This document shows positions 1 to 5,917 of a stretch of DNA of 19,437 bases, piece after piece. The DNA comes from Thiomicrorhabdus sp034722175. GTDB lineage: Bacteria > Pseudomonadota > Gammaproteobacteria > Thiomicrospirales > Thiomicrospiraceae. Location of the stretch: the NCBI GenBank assembly GCA_034722175.1, contig JAYENR010000057.1, positions 1 to 19,437 of the forward strand, in the 5' to 3' direction. The position numbers and the translations under genes were made by a program. Positions within the stretch are counted from its first letter, which is position 1. Each line of letters opens with the position of its first letter. The notes beneath the pieces are model-generated. The model saw nothing but the letters and a program-made list of their open reading frames with translations, did no database searches and had not been told where the DNA came from.

Positions 1-270
1 TGTTGGCTATTAGGATAAGTTCTCTCAAATATTCAAATTGATACGCTAATAAAAAAAGAATACTTATAAAAATATAAAGAACGAATCTAAAAAAAGAATC
101 ATCCATTATGAACTTAACATTTAGTATAAGGCACTATTGCCTTGTTATTGGGTATTCGCCAGTTAATCATGATTATTTGCCACCCTATTAAATTAACAAG
201 TTGTTTTGAACGTTTATCCGGTATTACCAACAGAAACGTTCATTCCGTTAAACTCTACGAATAGAATACT
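1..270. other. AT-rich non-coding stretch at the left edge
   Basis: I see no convincing coding frame here. The stretch is very AT-rich and holds two small symmetric structures. One is a 12-bp palindrome, TAATCATGATTA, at 164-175. The other is an inverted repeat with perfect 8-base arms, GAACGTTT (208-215) and AAACGTTC (234-241), whose 18-nt spacer holds a smaller GGT-att-ACC hairpin. Neither is followed by a T-run on either strand, so neither looks like an intrinsic terminator. The stretch may be the regulatory region or tail of a gene lying to the left of the window. Confidence 0.5.
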
Positions 271-275
271 ATACA

Positions 276-307
276 CAAAAAAACGTATCCAAAACCTTTA
301 GATACGT
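276..307 (-). terminator. Candidate intrinsic terminator, minus strand
   Basis: The arms ACGTATC (283-289) and GATACGT (301-307) form a 7-bp hairpin. Read on the minus strand it is followed by a run of seven T. This is a second minus-strand terminator beyond the icd terminator at 419-462. Both end in the same 13-base sequence ATACACAAAAAAA on the plus strand (271-283 and 409-421). It may be a backup terminator for icd or the end of a short separate transcript. Confidence 0.55.
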
Positions 308-361
308 AAAAAATCATAACTTAACCATCTATCAAATACCTTCTTTTACTTTTAATCTATT

Positions 362-379
362 CCGAACAGGCCTGTTCGG
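362..379. repeat. Palindromic AGGCCT-centred element, copy 1
   Basis: This is a perfect 18-bp palindrome, CCGAACAGGCCTGTTCGG, lying between the two minus-strand terminators downstream of icd. Its core GAACAGGCCTGTTC is identical to the one at 8021-8038 and closely related to the sites at 5849-5891 and 18113-18124. It has no T-run, so it is unlikely to act as an intrinsic terminator. Its function is unknown; a protein-binding site or a dispersed intergenic repeat are both possible. Confidence 0.8.
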
Positions 380-414
380 TTTAATTAAGACTTTTAAAAC
401 CGAATTCCATACAC

Positions 415-462
415 AAAAAAAGCCCGTAAGAATGAACTCAATAGTTCACTTTTACGGGCTTT
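415..462 (-). terminator. Intrinsic terminator of icd (bidirectional shape)
   Basis: The left arm begins AAAGCCCGTAA at about 419 and the right arm ends TTACGGGCTTT at 462. Inner TGAACT/AGTTCA pairing closes on a four-base loop. Read on the minus strand, the hairpin is followed by seven T. It lies 43 bp beyond the icd stop codon, the expected place for the icd terminator. Confidence 0.85.
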
Positions 463-505
463 ATTTGCAGCCGATATTAATCAGCTATCGGTTTATTAAC
501 GCAAA

Positions 506-2731
506 TTAAATCGCGTTAATAATATCGTTTAGCGTGTCGCTTGGGCGCATGGCAACCGCGGTATCAACGGTATTTGGTTGGTAGTAACCACCAATTTCAA
601 CCGCAGAACCTTGTGCGTCGTTTAACTCGGCCACAATCTTATCTTCGTTTGCGGTTAGGGCTTCTGCAACGGGTGCAAAGCGCGCTTTAAGATCGGCGTC
701 TGCATCTTGAGCCGCCAATTCTTGCGCCCAATACATCGTTAGGTAGAAGTGACTGCCACGATTGTCTAGCTCACCGACTTTACGTGACGGTGACTTGTTG
801 GTGTCTAAGAACTTGCCTGTCGCTTTATCTAGAGTATCGGCTAAGACTTGTGCTTGTGCGTTATCAAAGTTTTGCGATAAGTGCTCTAGAGAAACCGCTA
901 ATGCCAAGAACTCACCTAACGAATCCCAACGCAGGTGGTTTTCGTTAATCAACTGCTGAACGTGCTTAGGTGCAGAACCGCCCGCACCCGTTTCAAACAG
1001 GCCACCACCATTCATTAATGGCACGATTGACAGCATTTTTGCAGAAGTCCCTAATTCTAGAATTGGGAATAGATCGGTTAGGTAATCACGTAACACGTTA
1101 CCCGTTACCGAAATCACATCTTTACCGTCTTTAACATGACGCAAAGTGAAACGCGTTGCTTCTGCTGGCGCCATAATGTGAATTTCTAGACCCGTTGTAT
1201 CGTGATGCGTTAAGTAGTCCGTTACTTTAGCGATGATTTGGTGATCATGCGCACGTTCGGTATCTAACCAGAACACGGCTGGAACTCCCGTTGCACGTGC
1301 ACGGCTGACAGCCAATTTAACCCAGTCTTGAATCGGTGCGTCTTTGGTTTGACACATACGGAAGATATCGCCCGCTTCAACTGACTGTTCTAATAAAGTG
1401 TTACCTTCTGAATCCACCGCACGGATGGTTCCTGTACCTGACGCTTGGAATGTTTTATCGTGTGAACCGTACTCTTCCGCTTTTTGAGCCATTAAACCCA
1501 CGTTTGGAACCGTTCCCATTGTGGTTGGATCAAATGCACCGTAGTGTTTACAGAAACGAATGGTCTCGTCATACAAAGTCGCGTAACAACGATCTGGAAT
1601 CACACACATAGTATCTTGCTGTTTACCGTCTTTATTCCACATCTGACCAGAGGTACGAATCATCGCTGGCATAGACGCATCAATAATCACGTCAGAAGGC
1701 ACGTGCAAGTTAGTAATCCCTTTATCTGAATCCACCATCGCCATATCTGGACCCGCTTCAATCGCCGCTGTTAAATCGGCTTCGATCTCAGCTTTTTTGT
1801 CTGCTGGTAGCGATTCGATTTTGCTGTAAACGTCGCCTAAGCCGTTGTTCACATTCACGCCGATCTCTTTAAACGTGTCTGCGTGTTTGGCAAATACGTC
1901 GGCAAAAAATACTTCTACTGCATTACCAAAGATAATTGGATCAGAGACTTTCATCATGGTTGCTTTCATGTGCAGAGAGAACAAAACACCTTGTTCTTTT
2001 GCATCGGCAATCGCTTGTTTTAAGAAAGCACGTAACGCAGACTGACTCATCACAGACGCATCTAACACTTCACCAGCTTGTAACGGCGCAGCACCTTTTA
2101 ATTCGGTTACCGAACCATCTTCGGCCACAAATTCAATTTTGAATTCGGTTGCATCTGCAAGCGTGATTGATTTTTCAGAACCGTAGAAGTCGCCTTCTGA
2201 CATATGAGCCACGTGTGTTTTTGAATCTTCAGCCCACGCACCCATTGAATGTGGGTTTTTCTTCGCGTAGTTTTTAACCGATGCTGGCGCACGACGGTCA
2301 GAGTTACCTTCACGTAACACTGGGTTTACTGCTGAACCTAATACTTTCGCGTAACTGGCTTTAATGGCTTTCTCTTCATCATTCTGCGGATCAGCAGGAT
2401 AATTTGGAATTGCATAGCCGTGTGCTTGAAGTTCTGAAATTGCCGCGGTCAACTGTGGAATAGACGCTGAGATATTTGGAAGCTTAATAATATTGGCTTC
2501 TGGCGTTTTCGCTAACTCACCTAACTCGGTTAACGCATCACCGATACGCTGTTCTTCAGTCAGATAACTTGGGAAATTTGCAATGATACGCCCTGCTAAT
2601 GAAATGTCTCGTGTCTCTACGCTGACATTTGCCGCCCCAGTAAACGCTTGTACCATCGGTAAAAACGAATAGGTTGCTAAAGCTGGCGCTTCATCAGTTA
2701 GGGTATAAATGATCTTTGATTGGTCTGACAT
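506..2731 (-). CDS. icd: Isocitrate dehydrogenase (NADP+), monomeric type
   Basis: This enzyme oxidatively decarboxylates isocitrate to 2-oxoglutarate in the TCA cycle, making NADPH. The 741-residue protein matches the large single-subunit IDH family known from Azotobacter, Vibrio and Corynebacterium, which has no close sequence similarity to the roughly 420-residue homodimeric enzyme of E. coli. The N-terminus (KIIYTLTDEAPALATYSFLP) and internal stretches such as NGGGLFETGAGGSAPKHVQQ are characteristic of the family. I chose the ATG at 2731, which gives MSDQSKIIYT. A TTG nine codons upstream (2758) is open but would add residues atypical of the family, so it was not used. The gene is divergent from rluE, with a predicted minus-strand extended -10 at 2830-2838 and a leader of about 90 nt. 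A clear hairpin terminator follows at 415-462. Identification is very secure. Confidence 0.97.
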   Translation of the reverse strand: MSDQSKIIYTLTDEAPALATYSFLPMVQAFTGAANVSVETRDISLAGRIIANFPSYLTEEQRIGDALTELGELAKTPEANIIKLPNISASIPQLTAAISELQAHGYAIPNYPADPQNDEEKAIKASYAKVLGSAVNPVLREGNSDRRAPASVKNYAKKNPHSMGAWAEDSKTHVAHMSEGDFYGSEKSITLADATEFKIEFVAEDGSVTELKGAAPLQAGEVLDASVMSQSALRAFLKQAIADAKEQGVLFSLHMKATMMKVSDPIIFGNAVEVFFADVFAKHADTFKEIGVNVNNGLGDVYSKIESLPADKKAEIEADLTAAIEAGPDMAMVDSDKGITNLHVPSDVIIDASMPAMIRTSGQMWNKDGKQQDTMCVIPDRCYATLYDETIRFCKHYGAFDPTTMGTVPNVGLMAQKAEEYGSHDKTFQASGTGTIRAVDSEGNTLLEQSVEAGDIFRMCQTKDAPIQDWVKLAVSRARATGVPAVFWLDTERAHDHQIIAKVTDYLTHHDTTGLEIHIMAPAEATRFTLRHVKDGKDVISVTGNVLRDYLTDLFPILELGTSAKMLSIVPLMNGGGLFETGAGGSAPKHVQQLINENHLRWDSLGEFLALAVSLEHLSQNFDNAQAQVLADTLDKATGKFLDTNKSPSRKVGELDNRGSHFYLTMYWAQELAAQDADADLKARFAPVAEALTANEDKIVAELNDAQGSAVEIGGYYQPNTVDTAVAMRPSDTLNDIINAI

Positions 2732-2813
2732 ACAATTTCCCGTTTTGGTGATCTGCAAAAGACGCGTCTACAAAGCAAACCGCACTTTGTGTCGTCGTGA
2801 GCGTTTATAAAAG

Positions 2814-2822
2814 TGTTAAAAT
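2814..2822 (+). promoter_or_regulatory. Predicted extended -10 promoter for rluE
   Basis: TGTTAAAAT combines an extended TG motif (2814-2815) with a TAAAAT -10 box (2817-2822). There is no good TTGACA-like -35; GTCGTCGT at 2791-2798 occupies that region. The same TGTTAAAAT with GTCGTCGT upstream recurs before mnmA. It overlaps the icd promoter on the other strand. Confidence 0.5.
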
Positions 2823-2829
2823 GGCGTCT

Positions 2830-2838
2830 ATTTTATCA
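2830..2838 (-). promoter_or_regulatory. Predicted extended -10 promoter for icd
   Basis: On the minus strand this reads TGATAAAAT, an extended TG (2838-2837) followed by a TAAAAT -10 box (2835-2830). The -35 region is poor. With the rluE box it forms an imperfect inverted repeat with a 7-bp centre (2823-2829), so the two start points would fall inside each other's promoter. Confidence 0.45.
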
Positions 2839-2885
2839 CCTGCACCGCTTTTCAAAAAGTGATTACAAACTTAAGAACCGAATTT

Positions 2886-3449
2886 ATGTCGAATCTGCTG
2901 TTATTTAACAAACCATTTAACGTTTTATGCCAATTTACCGATGAACCGGAGTTTAAAGACAAACGAGAAACGCTAGCCGATTACATTAATCAACCGGGTT
3001 TTTATGCAGCTGGCCGATTGGATCGAGACTCAGAAGGCCTGTTGTTATTAACCAATGATGGCAAGTTACAGCAGTTCATCTCCAACCCAAAAACCAAACA
3101 ACCGAAAACCTATTTGGTACAGGTTGAAGGTGAGCTAACTAAAGAGGCGGTTAAGCAGTTGCAACAAGGTGTTAAACTCAAAGATGGCATGACCCGCCCT
3201 GCCAAAGCCAGAAAAGTGTCTGAGCCTAAATGGTTATGGGATCGCAATCCACCGGTGCGCGAACGTAAAAACATTCCTACCACTTGGTTAGAGTTAACCA
3301 TTACCGAAGGTAAAAATCGTCAAGTGCGTCGTATGACCGCCGCAGTGGGCTTTCCAACCCTACGTTTGATTCGTACTCAGATTGGCAAGTGGAAGTTAGG
3401 AAGTTTAAAACAAGGTGAGTCGTCACTATTAAACGATCAGAGTATTTAA
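2886..3449 (+). CDS. rluE: 23S rRNA pseudouridine synthase (RluE/RsuA family)
   Basis: The protein is expected to convert a uridine of 23S rRNA to pseudouridine (U2457 for E. coli RluE). The 187-residue product has the RsuA/RluE-family core, with the signature GRLDRDSEGLLLLTNDG carrying the presumed catalytic aspartate at residue 46. It also has KTYLVQVEGE and the C-terminal GKNRQVRRM motif. No N-terminal S4 domain is present, in keeping with RluE rather than RsuA. The ATG at 2886 (MSNLLLFNKPF) is preferred over a GTG nine codons upstream, because family members begin just before the LLxFNKPF strand. Its ribosome binding site is weak. It is divergent from icd and immediately upstream of mnmA, as in E. 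coli, except that the nudJ gene that lies between them there is missing. Family assignment is secure; the exact target uridine is inferred. Confidence 0.92.
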   Translation: MSNLLLFNKPFNVLCQFTDEPEFKDKRETLADYINQPGFYAAGRLDRDSEGLLLLTNDGKLQQFISNPKTKQPKTYLVQVEGELTKEAVKQLQQGVKLKDGMTRPAKARKVSEPKWLWDRNPPVRERKNIPTTWLELTITEGKNRQVRRMTAAVGFPTLRLIRTQIGKWKLGSLKQGESSLLNDQSI

Positions 3450-3461
3450 ATGATCTCTAGC

Positions 3462-3491
3462 GTCGTCGTCACGCGTGCTCTCTGTTAAAAT
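3462..3491 (+). promoter_or_regulatory. Predicted promoter for mnmA-hflD-cupin
   Basis: TGTTAAAAT (TG at 3483-3484, -10 box TAAAAT at 3486-3491) lies about 55 bp before mnmA. GTCGTCGT occurs at 3462-3469, close to the -35 region, as it does before rluE. No terminator is visible between rluE and mnmA, so read-through from rluE is also possible. Confidence 0.5.
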
Positions 3492-3546
3492 AGTTTCAAT
3501 TTAAAACACGCAATACAAACGTATCAAAACAGGTTTTTTCTTAGTT

Positions 3547-4668
3547 ATGGATAACTCAAAAATCAAAGTCATTGTCGGTCTTTCTGGTGGGGTCGATTCC
3601 TCGGTTGCCGCCCTTCTTCTTAAGCAGCAAGGTTACGATGTTGAAGGTCTGTTTATGAAAAACTGGGAAGGCGACGATACCGAAGATTATTGTCCAGCGA
3701 TGGAAGATATGAAAGATGCCTCTGCGGTTGCGAATATTCTGGAGATTCCCTTACATATTGAAAACTTCTCTGGCCAGTATTGGGACAATGTCTTTGAGCA
3801 CTTTTTAGCGGAGTACAAATCCGGTCGTACGCCTAATCCAGATATTCTGTGTAACAAAGAGGTGAAATTTAAAGCGTTTTTGCAACATGCAATGTCTTTA
3901 GGCGCCGACTATATCGCCACAGGTCATTACACCCGTGTTGCTCGTGATGAAGATGGCACTTGCCACCTGCTAAAAGGCTTAGACGACAATAAAGATCAAA
4001 GTTATTTTTTATACACTCTGCAACAACATCAACTGCAAAAGTCGATGTTTCCAGTAGGTGAATTAGAAAAACCGGCCGTCAGAAAGTTGGCCGAAGAAGC
4101 CGGTTTTATCACCCATGATAAAAAAGACAGCACCGGAATATGTTTTATTGGTGAACGTAAATTCAAAGACTTTTTACAGCGCTTTTTACCCGCCCAACCC
4201 GGTGAAATTGTCGATGATCAAGGTACGGTGATCGGTAAACACGATGGTTTGATGTATCACACTCTAGGGCAACGTAAAGGCTTAGGAATTGGTGGCGGAC
4301 ATGGTCACGGCAATGATCCTTGGTATGCGGCGGACAAAGATTTAAAAAGTAACCGTTTGGTTGCGGTTCAAGGTAAAGACCACCCTCTTTTACAGCATCC
4401 ACTATTAGTAGCGGACACGTTGGATTGGGTGTCAGGCGAATGCCCTGCGTTAAACACGCCTTTAAAAGCTAAAATTCGATATCGTCAGGCAGAACAACCT
4501 TGCCAAATTATCGAACACAAAGACGGTAAAATCGTGGTGCAGTTTGATGAACCGCAAACCGCAGTGGCACCAGGCCAGTCGGTGGTTTTTTATGTTGGGG
4601 ATGACTGTTTAGGCGGCGGTATTATCGACCAACGATTACATACATTAGATGAACGTACCGACGTTTAA
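3547..4668 (+). CDS. mnmA: tRNA-specific 2-thiouridylase MnmA
   Basis: MnmA installs the 2-thio group on wobble uridine 34 of Lys, Glu and Gln tRNAs, taking sulfur from the Tus relay and activating the base with ATP. The 373-residue protein has an N-terminal PP-loop ATP pyrophosphatase motif, GLSGGVDSSV (residues 11-20). The two catalytic cysteines sit at C102 (in PDILCNKEVKF) and C199 (in DSTGICFIGERKF), the same numbers as in the E. coli enzyme. The C-terminal part (RYRQ, GQSVVFY) matches the central and beta-barrel domains. The start ATG has only a weak, distant AGG upstream. hflD follows 30 bp downstream, the usual gammaproteobacterial pairing. Identification is very secure. Confidence 0.98.
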   Translation: MDNSKIKVIVGLSGGVDSSVAALLLKQQGYDVEGLFMKNWEGDDTEDYCPAMEDMKDASAVANILEIPLHIENFSGQYWDNVFEHFLAEYKSGRTPNPDILCNKEVKFKAFLQHAMSLGADYIATGHYTRVARDEDGTCHLLKGLDDNKDQSYFLYTLQQHQLQKSMFPVGELEKPAVRKLAEEAGFITHDKKDSTGICFIGERKFKDFLQRFLPAQPGEIVDDQGTVIGKHDGLMYHTLGQRKGLGIGGGHGHGNDPWYAADKDLKSNRLVAVQGKDHPLLQHPLLVADTLDWVSGECPALNTPLKAKIRYRQAEQPCQIIEHKDGKIVVQFDEPQTAVAPGQSVVFYVGDDCLGGGIIDQRLHTLDERTDV

Positions 4669-4698
4669 AAACGGTTAAGACACATTTCAGGAAATTTT

Positions 4699-5385
4699 AT
4701 GTCTCAATATTCAGATCAAGATCGCGCGATTGCGTTAATTGGAATTTACCAAAGTGCCAAGATGGTTTACGACTTGGCAACCACGGGTAACGTCAATGAC
4801 ACTGCTTTTAAAACCACGATTCAATCCTTGTTTCAGGACAACCCAGCCGATACCTTAGGTGTCTATGGCGGACAGGTTGAAAACATTCAATTAGGCGTGA
4901 ACACGCTATTGACCCAAATGAGTTCGGATCAAGCCGTTCAAAATCGTAATGTCGAGATTACACGTTATGTCTTAAGCATGATCATTCTTGAGAAAAAGCT
5001 CAATCAGACCGAAGGCAAAATGGGTGCTATTTTTAATATGCTGGAAACCGCCAAAGCGCAACAAGAACACTTTGGAGAGATGCATGAAAATGTCATCGCT
5101 TCTCTGGCACGTTGTTACACAGAAAACGTCAGTGACGTGCAACCTCGCGTGATGGTGAACGGCAATCATGGTCATCTTCAAAACCCGACAACGGCAAACA
5201 AAATTCGTGCAATTTTATTGGCTGGAATTCGTTCTGCCACCTTGTGGCGCCAAGTCGGTGGCTCACGTTGGGGCTTAATCTGGTCACGTAAAAAGTACCT
5301 AAAAGCCGCTCAAAGCTTATCGCGTGGTGAACCAGAAAAAGTCGAAAATAACGAATCCAGCCTATTTAGAAAAGACGACGAATAA
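4699..5385 (+). CDS. hflD: HflD homologue (high-frequency lysogenization protein)
   Basis: The 228-residue protein matches the HflD (YcfC) family, membrane-associated alpha-helical proteins. In E. coli, HflD binds the phage lambda CII activator and so affects lysogeny; its normal cell role is unclear. Family features are the N-terminal DRAIALIGIYQSAKMVYDLA, the middle TRYVLSMIILEKKL and the segment KIRAILLAGIRSATLWRQVGGSRWGLIWSRKK. The C-terminus has a charged tail of about 25 residues beyond the conserved part. The start has a good ribosome binding site (AGGA, 6 nt spacing). In E. coli the next gene is purB; here a cupin gene takes that place, 25 bp downstream. Confidence 0.93.
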   Translation: MSQYSDQDRAIALIGIYQSAKMVYDLATTGNVNDTAFKTTIQSLFQDNPADTLGVYGGQVENIQLGVNTLLTQMSSDQAVQNRNVEITRYVLSMIILEKKLNQTEGKMGAIFNMLETAKAQQEHFGEMHENVIASLARCYTENVSDVQPRVMVNGNHGHLQNPTTANKIRAILLAGIRSATLWRQVGGSRWGLIWSRKKYLKAAQSLSRGEPEKVENNESSLFRKDDE

Positions 5386-5410
5386 CGACCGAATAACAAG
5401 AGAACCCACT

Positions 5411-5683
5411 ATGAATATCACCATTGAATCCAATCCATCACAAGAAACGTTAGAACAACTCGGTGTGAAGTCTTGGGCAATTTGGGAAAAAGAGGTCTCT
5501 GAATTCCCATGGTTTTACGATGCCGAAGAGGTCTGCTATATCTTAGAAGGTCAAGTCACCGTTACGCCTGATGGCGGTGAACCCGTTACGATTCAAGCGG
5601 GTGACTTAGTGACCTTTCCTGCGGGTATGGGCTGTCACTGGAACATTACCGAAGCCATTCGCAAACACTATCTGTTTCGATAA
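5411..5683 (+). CDS. Small cupin-domain protein (DUF861 / cupin_3 type)
   Basis: This 90-residue protein is a single cupin beta-barrel. It has the EEVCYILEGQVTVTPDGGEPV stretch followed by IQAGDLVTFPAGMGCHWNI and a short tail IRKHYLFR, typical of the cupin_3/DUF861 group related to EutQ and ureidoglycolate-hydrolase-like cupins. No substrate or enzymatic reaction can be assigned from sequence. The start ATG at 5411 has AAGAG at proper spacing. A longer frame opening inside hflD (5324) was rejected because its first 29 residues overlap hflD out of frame. It lies 25 bp after hflD and is probably the last gene of the mnmA-hflD unit, ending at the 5755-5823 stem. Confidence 0.82.
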   Translation: MNITIESNPSQETLEQLGVKSWAIWEKEVSEFPWFYDAEEVCYILEGQVTVTPDGGEPVTIQAGDLVTFPAGMGCHWNITEAIRKHYLFR

Positions 5684-5754
5684 GTTAACTCATTAACACT
5701 CTCTTCTGAACATATATTCAACGCCTACCTCTGATTCATTCACAAATAGCAGAT

Positions 5755-5823
5755 ACCAAAAAACCAAGCTAGAACTGACTAGATTCGTAAAGAATAAAGG
5801 CGGTTCTAGCTTGGTTTTTTGGT
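5755..5823. terminator. Long bidirectional terminator stem between cupin gene and ppiD
   Basis: Perfect 21-base arms at 5755-5775 and 5803-5823 enclose a 27-nt loop. The arms contain A6 on the left and T6 on the right, so the stem can end transcription from the plus-strand cupin gene and from minus-strand ppiD. The convergent placement fits this. The stem is unusually long and its loop unusually large for a plain intrinsic terminator. Confidence 0.8.
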
Positions 5824-5848
5824 GTCTAAACTTTTTGTGATTCTAAAA

Positions 5849-5891
5849 CTGAACAGGCCTGGTTGAATTGATTCAAACCAGGCCTGTTCAG
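5849..5891. repeat. Palindromic AGGCCT-centred element, copy 2 (double, hairpin)
   Basis: Two AGGCCT palindromes lie in inverted order. The arms CTGAACAGGCCTGGTT (5849-5864) and AACCAGGCCTGTTCAG (5876-5891) are perfect reverse complements of 16 bases, and a further GAAT/ATTC pairing closes the loop. Read on the minus strand, TTTT follows the hairpin, so it could also help stop ppiD transcription, which ends at 5918. Each half-palindrome mixes a TGAACAGG half with a CCTGGTT half. Confidence 0.85.
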
Positions 5892-5917
5892 AATTCAGAG
5901 AGTGTTAAAACAATCCA

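Noticed and set aside
164..175. TAATCATGATTA palindrome
   Set aside because: A 12-bp palindrome in very AT-rich DNA is only weakly unusual and has no second copy that I saw.
362..379. GAAC...GTTC palindrome read as an SOS (LexA) box
   Set aside because: The spacing is six bases, not the four of the Gram-positive box or the seven of the alphaproteobacterial one, and it is not CTGT-N8-ACAG. The neighbouring genes are not typical SOS genes.
1336..1611. 91-residue plus-strand open frame opposite icd
   Set aside because: It lies antisense inside a secure gene and has no recognisable domain or ribosome binding site; it is a by-product of icd codon use.
2779..2787. Minus-strand AAGTGCGGT, identical to the Haemophilus DNA uptake 9-mer
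   Set aside because: I found only one exact copy, which is compatible with chance; uptake sequences occur at high density.
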